Shown piece after piece: positions 16,053-21,788 of a stretch of DNA of 22,193 bases. Where the stretch lies: IMG/VR virus record IMGVR_UViG_3300028600_000021, positions 1-22,193 of that record; one strand, given 5' to 3'. The notes under the pieces were generated by a model. The model saw only the letters and a list, made by a program, of their open reading frames with translations. It had not been told where the DNA came from and did not search any database. Position 1 is the first letter of the stretch, and each line of letters starts with the position of its first letter. The translations under genes were made by a program, and so were the position numbers. Source of the stretch: a virus.

Positions 16053-16122
16053 GGTACCGGGGGGAAGAATCAAAACAACAATATAAAAACCAACCAATTA
16101 TATAAACAATACCCCCCGGACC
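16053..16122. repeat. Long GC inverted repeat with AT-rich loop
   Basis: GGTACCGGGGGG at 16053 to 16064 is complementary to CCCCCCGGACC at 16112 to 16122, apart from one unpaired T. The arms enclose 47 bases of A-rich sequence. Runs of six G and six C are rare in this window. The element begins four bases after the stop of the 158-residue gene and precedes the terminator-like hairpin. Candidate roles are an RNA end structure, a small RNA, or a DNA element for packaging or replication. Confidence 0.6.
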
Positions 16123-16125
16123 GTA

Positions 16126-16602
16126 TTACTTAACCGGGGTTGGTCCCGGGTAGCTTTTCTTTTCCGGGCCGCCGCCTTCGGTTTTGTCGTCTACGATTTT
16201 GGACCGGATAAATTCTTCTTGGCCGGCTTCCTTAATTTTTTGTTCGGCTTGCTCGGCTAAAGTTTGTTGGGCCGCTTTTTGGGCCTTTACTTGTTCCATT
16301 AATACCGGGTTATTGCTCGCGTAGTCGTTTAAGATATTCGCGACGTAATTAACCGCCTTGGTTTGAAGTTCCGGGCTTCCCATTCTTGGAACGTCCATTG
16401 CTAAGACTACGTACATTTGGGAAAGGCCGCCAAAATAAGCGTGGCGTATTTCCATTAAGCTATCGTAGCCGCCTTTTTGTTCTACCAGTTTCCGCGCGTC
16501 AATTCCGCGAAGACTTAAGAAATTCGAGAAGGCGAAGTCGAAGTCGAATACTTTTTGTTCGTCGTTCTTCTTCTGTAAGTTTTCTTCGTTTTTGTTTTCC
16601 AT
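16126..16602 (-). CDS. Conserved-looking phage protein of unknown function
   Basis: The 158-residue protein starts at ATG 16602 after six A residues. The N-terminus is acidic and polar (MENKNEENLQKKNDEQK), the middle is hydrophobic and helical (YFGGLSQMYVVLAMDVP at about 56 to 72), then comes a Gln/Ala-rich helix (QKAAQQTLAEQAEQKI) and a Gly/Pro-rich tail. There is no clear membrane helix or catalytic motif. It is the last gene before the structured region and terminator, so it may close the early transcript. The role is unknown. Confidence 0.75.
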   Translation of the reverse strand: MENKNEENLQKKNDEQKVFDFDFAFSNFLSLRGIDARKLVEQKGGYDSLMEIRHAYFGGLSQMYVVLAMDVPRMGSPELQTKAVNYVANILNDYASNNPVLMEQVKAQKAAQQTLAEQAEQKIKEAGQEEFIRSKIVDDKTEGGGPEKKSYPGPTPVK

Positions 16603-16702
16603 TTTTTAAGGGTTTTATTTCGTTTCTGTATCTGCTATAAAGCTTTTCCCGGGTTTCGTTGTCTACGCCCTTTAACAAGCTGAAAAATTTACGCTTGTTC
16701 AA
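16499..16702 (-). CDS. Possible small basic protein from a TTG start
   Basis: A frame of 67 residues starts with TTG 16702, which overlaps the TGA of the upstream gene. The first 31 residues lie in an otherwise empty gap and look like real protein (FFSLLKGVDNETREKLYSRY). The remaining half overlaps the following gene by 104 bases in another frame and is a very basic, low-complexity reading (RLRLRLLEFLKSS) that may be a shadow of its neighbour. Either a real overlapping gene, a decayed gene, or a chance frame is possible. Confidence 0.35.
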   Translation of the reverse strand: MNKRKFFSLLKGVDNETREKLYSRYRNEIKPLKNGKQKRRKLTEEERRTKSIRLRLRLLEFLKSSRN

Positions 16703-17052
16703 TTCGCGAAAGTTTTAGAATAACAACATTTCTTAAACTTCGCCCCGGACCCGCAAGCGCAAGGCTCATTCCTTCCCGGGGTTTTAGGCCGTCTAATTGT
16801 CGGCATTTTAATAAGCGGTATTCGCTTTAAGACCCAAGTAATACCCATTTTTTGGGCGTGGGGTTTATTGGTTTCGTTCGTAGCGAAGTCCGCGACTTCT
16901 AAATAAGTGTACCTATGGCCCCGGTCGTAAATCGTATTGGTAACGTCGAAAAGCAAATTTACGTCTTCTAAAGAATAAAATACTTCGCGTTCCGCCCATA
17001 GGTCCCGGATTTGTGTAACTATTTTTTGTCTAAATTCGTCGGTTTCGCTCAT
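16699..17052 (-). CDS. SEC-C zinc-motif protein
   Basis: The 117-residue protein ends in GRNEPCACGSGAKFKKCC at residues 93 to 110, a complete SEC-C motif with Cys98, Cys100, Cys109 and Cys110 as likely zinc ligands. SEC-C motifs occur at the end of SecA and in many small proteins that bind partners. The first 90 residues are helical and show no recognised domain. The start ATG 17052 overlaps the upstream gene by 23 bases. The motif is certain; the partner and role in phage growth are not known. Confidence 0.85.
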   Translation of the reverse strand: MSETDEFRQKIVTQIRDLWAEREVFYSLEDVNLLFDVTNTIYDRGHRYTYLEVADFATNETNKPHAQKMGITWVLKRIPLIKMPTIRRPKTPGRNEPCACGSGAKFKKCCYSKTFAN

Positions 17053-17380
17053 TTTTAAGCCTTCTTATCTTATCCTTACGCCAAGGTAATTGGCGAATAT
17101 TGATAATTACAATATGTAAAATATTGTACAAGATAAAAAGGCCGACGGCAATATACAAGGCTTCCGCCCAACCGAAGGAAAAACATATTAACAAAAGCGC
17201 CGATAAAACCAAGACGTTAACTACGCGATACCAGTTAATTCGCTCGCGGAATTGGTTTACGTAGTCGATTTTTTCGTCTTGGATAATTTTTTCGACTTCT
17301 TCCAGTTCTTCCAAGGTTAAGCGTAAATCGTACTTCTTCCAAAGTAAATTAAATAAGCGGTTTTCGGTTCTTGCTCGCAT
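17030..17380 (-). CDS. Small two-helix membrane protein
   Basis: A 116-residue protein with an N-terminal helical charged region (LTLEELEEVEKIIQDEKI), two hydrophobic segments at about residues 53 to 70 (VVNVLVLSALLLICFSFG) and 73 to 96 (ALYIAVGLFILYNILHIVII), and a basic C-terminus (RRLKNERNRRI). Positive charges on both outer ends suggest both termini face the cytoplasm. It lies between RusA and the SEC-C gene. No family is recognised; a host-membrane role is the natural guess. Confidence 0.8.
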   Translation of the reverse strand: MRARTENRLFNLLWKKYDLRLTLEELEEVEKIIQDEKIDYVNQFRERINWYRVVNVLVLSALLLICFSFGWAEALYIAVGLFILYNILHIVIINIRQLPWRKDKIRRLKNERNRRI

Positions 17381-17381
17381 T

Positions 17382-17714
17382 TCAATAATTATTTATTTTA
17401 AAGTCTATAAATTCCCGGCCCTTGGGTACTATTTTCTTTTTAATCGTAAGCTTATAAATTTGGTTATCATTAAAGCCGTATTTACGTTGCAAGACGTCTA
17501 AAAAAGATTTGGTCGGGTTATCCAAGTCGTTAGCCCGGGAAGAAAAACCATAGGTAACCGAAACTTTTAGCCGCCCTTTGCAATCCGGCTTAATCCGGGG
17601 AAGCAAATAAAAAAGGTCCCGTTCGTACTGCTTAAGCGCGTCGGTCTTCGTTAGCTTACCTTTGTAGCCTTTATTAATGCTTAAGGGCTTTAATCTTACC
17701 CGGGTTTTGTGCAT
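17382..17714 (-). CDS. rusA: RusA-family Holliday junction resolvase
   Basis: The 110-residue protein matches RusA in length and motif order. NDLDNPTKSFLDVLQ at about residues 62 to 75 gives the acidic pair Asp63 and Asp65, Asn66, Lys69 and Asp73, and FNDNQIYKL at 81 to 89 gives Asp83. RusA enzymes are magnesium-dependent dimers that cut four-way junctions, which for a phage means resolving branched DNA made in replication and recombination. ATG 17714 follows the upstream small gene by three bases. All expected acidic residues are present, so it should be active. Confidence 0.9.
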   Translation of the reverse strand: MHKTRVRLKPLSINKGYKGKLTKTDALKQYERDLFYLLPRIKPDCKGRLKVSVTYGFSSRANDLDNPTKSFLDVLQRKYGFNDNQIYKLTIKKKIVPKGREFIDFKINNY

Positions 17715-17717
17715 AGC

Positions 17718-17876
17718 TTAACGCTTGTTTTCGTTCCAAAAAGCTATTAAAGCTTCCATTACTTCCGGTTCCAAATAAATTACGGTATTTAAGTGATGAT
17801 TTGCCGCAAGGGAAATCCGGTTACCGTCGAAGTTCGCGTAGGCGCCGTCGCCTAAATATCTATTTTGGCCGTCCAT
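17718..17876 (-). CDS. Small conserved-type phage protein
   Basis: A short frame of 52 residues starts at ATG 17876 two bases after the SSB stop and ends three bases before RusA. The sequence reads NRYLGDGAYANFDGNRISL then a His-Leu segment and VIYLEPEVMEALIAF. I recall many phages and prophages carrying small proteins with the YLGDGVYxxFDG and LExxVxxAL pattern; no function is known to me. Its tight packing between two recombination genes supports a real gene. Confidence 0.8.
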   Translation of the reverse strand: MDGQNRYLGDGAYANFDGNRISLAANHHLNTVIYLEPEVMEALIAFWNENKR

Positions 17877-17878
17877 AA

Positions 17879-18325
17879 CTAAAAGGGCAAGTCGTCGTCG
17901 TCTTCCGGTTCTAAATGGTCCGCCGGTAGGTCCTTGGCCTTATTAAAGGCGCTTTGGGCCGTTGGCGCTTCGGCTACGTGGTCCAAAGGCGTAGTTTCCT
18001 TCTTGGTGTCTAAGAATTCGAAGCCGAAGACCCGAATTTCCGTTACCCAAAATTTGTTCCCGTCCTTTTCGTAGCTTCGGTAATCTATTTCGCCTTCTAC
18101 GTACAATTTAGACCCCTTCCCGGCGTATTGGTTTACAGTTTCGGCGGCCTTTCCGTTAAAGACTAAATTATGCCAATTCGTCTTACTTTGGGTTTCCCCG
18201 GTTTGCTTGGATTTCCATTTCTTCGTCGTCGCTAAACTGGCTTTGCCAATTATTCCGCCGTTATCGAAATAGACCATTTCCAAATCGGAACCAAGGTTGC
18301 CGATTAAAATAGCTTTGTTTGTCAT
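17879..18325 (-). CDS. ssb: Single-stranded DNA-binding protein
   Basis: The 148-residue protein has the full OB-fold of bacterial-type SSB: NKAILIGNLGSDLEM at the N-terminus, WHNLVFNGKAAETV in the middle and KLYVEGEIDYRSYEKDG near residues 73 to 90. The C-terminal linker is polar and acidic and ends DDDDLPF, the tail that recruits replication and repair proteins. It would coat single-stranded DNA during phage replication and recombination. It stands five bases after a small gene and two before another, with RusA close behind. Confidence 0.97.
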   Translation of the reverse strand: MTNKAILIGNLGSDLEMVYFDNGGIIGKASLATTKKWKSKQTGETQSKTNWHNLVFNGKAAETVNQYAGKGSKLYVEGEIDYRSYEKDGNKFWVTEIRVFGFEFLDTKKETTPLDHVAEAPTAQSAFNKAKDLPADHLEPEDDDDLPF

Positions 18326-18329
18326 ATCG

Positions 18330-18497
18330 TTATTTTAAATTTAATTCGCGGGCGCTTTCTTGCGCCGCTTCTTTTGTTAATCCGCTATCTAAGATAACCC
18401 GTTGGCCGGTTATAAAATGCTTCCGATAAACCCCGTACCCTTCCGGGTAAGGCCAAATCGTCCGCGCTACCTTCCAACGGGACCAAAATAAACCCAT
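18330..18497 (-). CDS. Small basic protein upstream of SSB
   Basis: A frame of 55 residues runs from ATG 18497, three bases after the previous stop, to a TAA at 18332 to 18330, just before the SSB start. It begins MGLFWSRWKVARTIWPYPEG, is rich in Trp and Tyr, and ends with a helix (TKEAAQESARELNL). The exact fit into the gap with close spacing at both ends is strong support for coding. No family is recognised. Confidence 0.75.
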   Translation of the reverse strand: MGLFWSRWKVARTIWPYPEGYGVYRKHFITGQRVILDSGLTKEAAQESARELNLK

Positions 18498-18500
18498 AGG

Positions 18501-18758
18501 CTAATATTTACGTTTACATTCGCAATTAATTTCCTGACAATTAGGGCATACCATTAAGGCGCCCTTCGGCGGCGGTTCGGCCCTAAAAACTTCCAAGTTC
18601 TTTTCCGCTTCCGCCAACTTGCTTTCGGCTAACTTGGTTTGTTCGGTATGGAAGGTCCCTAACATTCCTTCGACTTCGTTTAAAAATTGCCGTTGTTCCG
18701 CCGGGTTGTAATTTAATAACAGTTGGAAAACTTGTTCGGGTGTTATTTGTTCGCTCAT
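18501..18758 (-). CDS. Small protein with C-terminal Cys cluster
   Basis: The 85-residue protein is helical for about 60 residues (EQVFQLLLNYNPAEQRQFLN, then EQTKLAESKLAEAEKNLEVF) and ends with CPNCQEINCEC at about 71 to 81, four Cys that could hold one zinc ion. The coiled-coil part may make it a dimer. It starts at ATG 18758 three bases after the upstream stop. The function is unknown. Confidence 0.75.
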   Translation of the reverse strand: MSEQITPEQVFQLLLNYNPAEQRQFLNEVEGMLGTFHTEQTKLAESKLAEAEKNLEVFRAEPPPKGALMVCPNCQEINCECKRKY

Positions 18759-18761
18759 AAT

Positions 18762-19193
18762 TTAGTCTTCTTTTAATCTTGTTAATTCAACTATAATATA
18801 TTTACCGTCTATTGTTCGGCTTCCGCTTACTTCGTATTTTCCCTTAAAGTTTTTCGCAAAGTCGCGCGAATTTTTCGGTACGTTAATATGAAAGCTTTGT
18901 CTTTTCTTGCCGCCTTGCAAAGTGTATAATTCCGGGTCGTTTTGGTCGCGAAGAACTAAACCGACTTTTTTATCGTCTAAAATAAGCGCGCCGGAATATC
19001 CTTTCTTAATATTAAATTGTTCGCAAATTGCCGGGCGAATACTTACGGTTTTTTCGCCGATAGTTACAAGGTCTAAGCGTCTATTTTTTCTTGGTCCGCC
19101 GCTTGGCCTTGTTTTCTTGAATAAGAAATTAAAATCGTCTAACTTTTCTTCTTTTTCCTTTTTCTTTAAATCGAAACTTTTTAAAATACTCAT
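18762..19193 (-). CDS. Unknown basic protein, possible DNA binding
   Basis: The 143-residue protein has a charged N-terminus (DLKKKEKEEKLDDF), a basic patch (GGPRKNRRLD) and a beta-rich core with IGEKTVSIRPAICEQFNIKK followed by SGALILDDKKVGLVL. The core loosely recalls swapped-hairpin AbrB-like folds in which a short strand-helix-strand unit follows a basic patch, but this is a weak visual likeness. Its place before SSB and RusA is consistent with a nucleic-acid role. I do not recognise the family. Confidence 0.75.
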   Translation of the reverse strand: MSILKSFDLKKKEKEEKLDDFNFLFKKTRPSGGPRKNRRLDLVTIGEKTVSIRPAICEQFNIKKGYSGALILDDKKVGLVLRDQNDPELYTLQGGKKRQSFHINVPKNSRDFAKNFKGKYEVSGSRTIDGKYIIVELTRLKED

Positions 19194-19216
19194 TTGTGTA
19201 TAATTTTAGTTAATAT

Positions 19217-19483
19217 TTATTCTTGTAATAATTCTTCGAATATTTCGACAAGCCTTACGGCCCTTTCCAATCTTGTAAATTGGACCATACCTTCGGGTTC
19301 GTCGTAGATAAGCCAAATTAGGTTCTTTTCCCGCATTTTGGCGCGCGCTAAGACGATTTCCCGGTCTTCCGGCCCGGATAGGTCCCAATAAACCTTTAAA
19401 ACCGCTACGGCTTCCCTAAATAGTCCCTTTGGCGCGTAGGTCCGCCGGGGCGTATTTTTAAATTTTGCAATGATATTGGTCAT
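19217..19483 (-). CDS. Small unknown protein
   Basis: The 88-residue protein starts at ATG 19483, thirteen bases after the UVR-motif gene. It is basic at the N-terminus (KFKNTPRRTYAPKG) and helical after that (LFREAVAVLKVYW, RLERAVRLVEIFEELL). The other long frame in this stretch (19206 to 19388) is a shadow rich in Arg and Gly. No motif is recognised. Confidence 0.75.
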   Translation of the reverse strand: MTNIIAKFKNTPRRTYAPKGLFREAVAVLKVYWDLSGPEDREIVLARAKMREKNLIWLIYDEPEGMVQFTRLERAVRLVEIFEELLQE

Positions 19484-19496
19484 AAGCTGATATTTA

Positions 19497-19670
19497 TCAT
19501 GTTTTACGCTTTACCGAATCTAAAAGGGTAATTCGGTCCCGGATATGGGCGGCTAATTCGAATTGGTCCCTTTTTATCGCGTCGGCTAAATGTTGGTCTA
19601 AGAATTTGCGCGGGCTTTTGTCGGCAATCGTTTTGTATTCTTCAAGACCATAAGGCGCGTATTCTTCCAT
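19497..19670 (-). CDS. UVR-motif mini-protein
   Basis: A 57-residue frame begins at ATG 19670, sharing one base with the upstream TAA, and ends at a TGA at 19499 to 19497. Residues about 24 to 48 read LDQHLADAIKRDQFELAAHI then RDRI, a clear match to the UVR (UvrB/UvrC) helical hairpin motif, whose core is a helix, a Phe-Glu-x-Ala-Ala turn and a basic RDxI end. In UvrB and UvrC this motif holds the two proteins together; the same motif occurs in ClpC and McsA. A free-standing motif could bind one of these host proteins. That role is inference; the motif is seen directly. Confidence 0.8.
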   Translation of the reverse strand: MEEYAPYGLEEYKTIADKSPRKFLDQHLADAIKRDQFELAAHIRDRITLLDSVKRKT

Positions 19671-20053
19671 TACTTCAAATTTAAGTCCTTAATCCCGACT
19701 AAAATAGAAGGGGGCCGGGGTATTTCTTCCCCTACCGGTCGCCAAAGGTGTAAAACGTTCTTCGCGTTATTGATATAATCGCTTTCGGGCGGGTGTAATT
19801 GCATTACGCAATCTTCGGGACCCCAAAAAATACCCTTAACCTTACACATTTCCGACCAGTTGGGAAGACGCCTTCGCCGGCTTCGGGTAATTATGCTTAC
19901 GCTAATATGTTCCCAACCGGCGCCGTCCGAAGCTATGCAAATAGCCAAGGTTTGTTCGCCTACTTTTATTTGAAAAACGCCGTTATTCCCTTCGCTTTCG
20001 GTCGACCGCATAGGGCCGGTTATTACTCTATTTTCTTCCGGTACTCTAAACAT
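19670..20053 (-). CDS. DUF7694-type phage protein
   Basis: The 127-residue protein has the signature I associate with DUF7694: GWEHISVSIITRSRRRRLPN, WSEMCKVKGIFWGPEDCVMQ, LHPPESDYINNAKNVLHLWR and a final PRPPSILVGI. Proteins of this kind are frequent in phages and have no assigned function. Conserved Trp, Cys, His and Pro residues suggest a compact fold. The start ATG 20053 overlaps the upstream gene by 31 bases and the stop overlaps the next start as TAATG, so translation is probably coupled. Confidence 0.8.
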   Translation of the reverse strand: MFRVPEENRVITGPMRSTESEGNNGVFQIKVGEQTLAICIASDGAGWEHISVSIITRSRRRRLPNWSEMCKVKGIFWGPEDCVMQLHPPESDYINNAKNVLHLWRPVGEEIPRPPSILVGIKDLNLK

Positions 20054-20244
20054 ATTTCTTTGAAGTTTTCGGGGTTAATAAAAACGCTATCTATTTCGGC
20101 GCTATTGGGCCGCTTATAGTTATAATGGTCGTGAAAAAGGCGCGCGGCCCTTCCTTCGAAGAAGACGGCTTTTTCCTTTACGTCGCCGTTCCCGGTTGCT
20201 ATCAAATAAGTAATAAAATATACCCACATAATTAAATCGTCCAT
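20023..20244 (-). CDS. Small unknown protein, helical and aromatic
   Basis: I chose ATG 20244 (MDDLIMWVYFITYLIATGNG), which overlaps the stop of the upstream gene by 13 bases. A longer reading from 20316 adds a Gly- and Arg-rich stretch over the upstream gene and looks like a shadow. The product is 73 residues with a hydrophobic first 17 residues that may form one membrane helix or a packed core helix, then a polar region with LFHDHYNYKRPNSAEID. No family is recognised. Confidence 0.65.
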   Translation of the reverse strand: MDDLIMWVYFITYLIATGNGDVKEKAVFFEGRAARLFHDHYNYKRPNSAEIDSVFINPENFKEICLEYRKKIE

Positions 20245-20432
20245 TTGCCTACCAAATCCCGGTCGTCCGTTTTGGCCCCGGTGTAATTTTGGTAATTTTC
20301 CCAATCCCCGCCGCAATTATAGACGACGAAATAACCGCCGTCGGGCGCTTGGCTTTTTACTATTCCGTTTTCAATTAAGCCGCTATCGCTAACGTAGGCG
20401 ACTTTATCCCCGGGGTTAAATCTTGCTTCCAT
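20232..20432 (-). CDS. Small SH3-like beta protein
   Basis: The 66-residue protein starts MEARFNPGDKVAYVSDSGLI and continues ENGIVKSQAPDGGYFVVYNC. The spacing of FxxGDKVxY, a turn, and GIVxS...YFVVY fits a small SH3-like or KOW-like beta barrel of the type often found in phage DNA metabolism clusters. It overlaps the HNH gene upstream by 17 bases. Role unknown; the fold guess is by eye. Confidence 0.65.
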   Translation of the reverse strand: MEARFNPGDKVAYVSDSGLIENGIVKSQAPDGGYFVVYNCGGDWENYQNYTGAKTDDRDLVGKWTI

Positions 20433-20826
20433 TGTGTAACTTGCTAAGTTGATATTTCCGGCTTAATTCCGGGTTGCGTTCAAATTCTAAATTATGGTCC
20501 AAACAACAAGGGCGCCAAAATTCCTTATTAAGTAGCATTTCCCCGGACCGGCCTTTAATATGTTCGACCGTCGTAGCGGGTTTACCGCAACCGTCGACGA
20601 AGCAAAACTTATTTACCGGGTCTTCTAAGAATACGCGCCGTTCCTTGCCGTAAATTCGTTCTTCTGCTTGCCTTTTAGGCGTCCGGTAAGGTATTCGCTT
20701 CCGCTTCTTTTTCGGTTTGTCCTTGGTTGCCATTGCGGTACAACTAAACGAACAATATTTTTCCAAGCTATTATAACGCGGGGTAAATCTATTACCGCAT
20801 TGTTTACAAATTTTTTCTTTAGGCAT
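20416..20826 (-). CDS. HNH endonuclease with N-terminal zinc finger
   Basis: The 136-residue protein has two metal sites. The N-terminus has Cys7, Cys10, Cys25 and Cys29 (CKQC and CSFSC), a zinc finger. The C-terminal half has Cys75 and Cys80, then TTVEHIKGRSG with Glu88-His89 as the first catalytic pair, LLNKEFWRPCCLDHN with Asn100, Cys107/Cys108 and His111. The pattern fits an HNH nuclease, in which the first position is often Asp or Glu before His. A basic linker (KDKPKKKRKRIPYR) would help bind DNA. In a cluster with RusA and SSB it may trim recombination intermediates. Free-standing homing activity is less likely. Confidence 0.85.
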   Translation of the reverse strand: MPKEKICKQCGNRFTPRYNSLEKYCSFSCTAMATKDKPKKKRKRIPYRTPKRQAEERIYGKERRVFLEDPVNKFCFVDGCGKPATTVEHIKGRSGEMLLNKEFWRPCCLDHNLEFERNPELSRKYQLSKLHNGSKI

Positions 20827-21277
20827 TTTGTAAAATTTCTTCGTTTGGAAATGGTATTGGATAATCTAAATTAACCGCGACCCACCGTATACAATGGCCG
20901 CAAAATTCTTTAAAGTCCCTTTGGGTTATTGGGGAACTTTTCGACTTCTTAAGGGTTGTTCGTTCCCGGGTAATTTCCCAAGAAAGGGGGTTAATTACTT
21001 CGGTCGCTAAAAACTTATCGCGGAAATATTCGTCGATTTCTGCAAGGCTATAAATCATTCCCATAGATTTTAAAGCTTCTTGCGTATGTTTAAGCAATAC
21101 CCCGAAGTAATAACCCCGCATATTGTCCCTAAATTGGTAGGTTTGTTCCCGGACCGTAACTTCTACGTTCTTCCGGGAAAAATGGCTTTCCAGTATGCCG
21201 CCCATTATTCGCGGCTTATGTATCTTAAGGCGGCCTTCTTCGTCTACGTGGCCGTAAAAAGTAAATTCCTTTTGCAT
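20819..21277 (-). CDS. NinB-like recombination accessory protein
   Basis: The 152-residue protein begins with a beta segment (EFTFYGHVDEEGRLKIH), then VEVTVREQTYQFRDNMRGYY followed by helices with LLKHTQEALKSMG and EIDEYFRDKFLATEV. The order, a strand with basic residues, an RDNMRGYYFGVLL helix in place of the SxxQNRxYW segment of NinB, then a DEYFRDKFL helix, resembles NinB-type proteins that assist phage recombination. The key Gln-Asn-Arg is replaced by Asp-Asn-Met-Arg. Its place next to an HNH nuclease, SSB and RusA supports a recombination role. Family call is moderate. Confidence 0.6.
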   Translation of the reverse strand: MQKEFTFYGHVDEEGRLKIHKPRIMGGILESHFSRKNVEVTVREQTYQFRDNMRGYYFGVLLKHTQEALKSMGMIYSLAEIDEYFRDKFLATEVINPLSWEITRERTTLKKSKSSPITQRDFKEFCGHCIRWVAVNLDYPIPFPNEEILQNA

Positions 21278-21280
21278 GGC

Positions 21281-21733
21281 TTACCGGTTATAGTAGTCCT
21301 TATGGTCCGGGAAATCCGGTTCGTTATTTTCTTCCCAATCGCAATTATTACAACTTCGGTTAAGCCAAGTTTTGCCGTAGGCGCCGTCTTCGGTCGCTTC
21401 GGTTTCGAAACCACATTCCGGGCAATCTTCTAAAGTTGATTTTATTACAAGACCTTGCATTAATCGGGCGGCCTTAAACCAAGTTGGCCCGGTCTTCCAA
21501 ACTGGCAAAGCGTCGATAATATCGAAAACGTTTACCCCGGAATTCTTAAAGACTTCTTCCAAGGTTAAGCCCGCGTCGGCTATACCGTCTTCGGTTGCTT
21601 CTTTGTCTACTAAAATTTGCAATGTTTTTCTAATAAGGCTTACTTCGTCTACGCCGGTAAGTTCGCAAAGGCCCTTTAATTCTTCGTCGCCGAATAACCA
21701 AATTTCGGTTACTGTTTTTTTTGTGGTTTCCAT
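21281..21733 (-). CDS. Zinc-ribbon protein of unknown function
   Basis: The 150-residue protein has a helical N-terminal half (ELKGLCELTGVDEVSLIRKT) and a C-terminal four-Cys zinc ribbon, with CPEC and CNNC pairs separated by about 22 residues and flanking acidic residues (DWEENNEPDFPDH). Zinc ribbons of this kind occur in phage replication and transcription regulators, but no such domain is identified here. ATG 21733 is preceded by an AT-rich gap of about 55 bases that may hold a promoter. Confidence 0.75.
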   Translation of the reverse strand: METTKKTVTEIWLFGDEELKGLCELTGVDEVSLIRKTLQILVDKEATEDGIADAGLTLEEVFKNSGVNVFDIIDALPVWKTGPTWFKAARLMQGLVIKSTLEDCPECGFETEATEDGAYGKTWLNRSCNNCDWEENNEPDFPDHKDYYNR

Positions 21734-21788
21734 AATTACTTCGTTTTGTGTAATGCTAAGATAATATTATATTGATTAACTGCCAAAC

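Noticed and set aside
16583-16610. A AAA AAT run near 16602 as a second frameshift site
   Set aside because: A -1 slip there leads into a frame other than that of the next gene, which is in the +1 frame and has a TAA just before its ATG.
19206-19388. 60-codon frame on the minus strand
   Set aside because: Rich in Arg and Gly and inside the better supported 88-residue gene.
20245-20316. Upstream extension of the 73-residue protein to 20316
   Set aside because: The added residues (Arg/Gly/Pro-rich) overlap the SH3-like gene; ATG 20244 fits the coupling pattern of neighbours.
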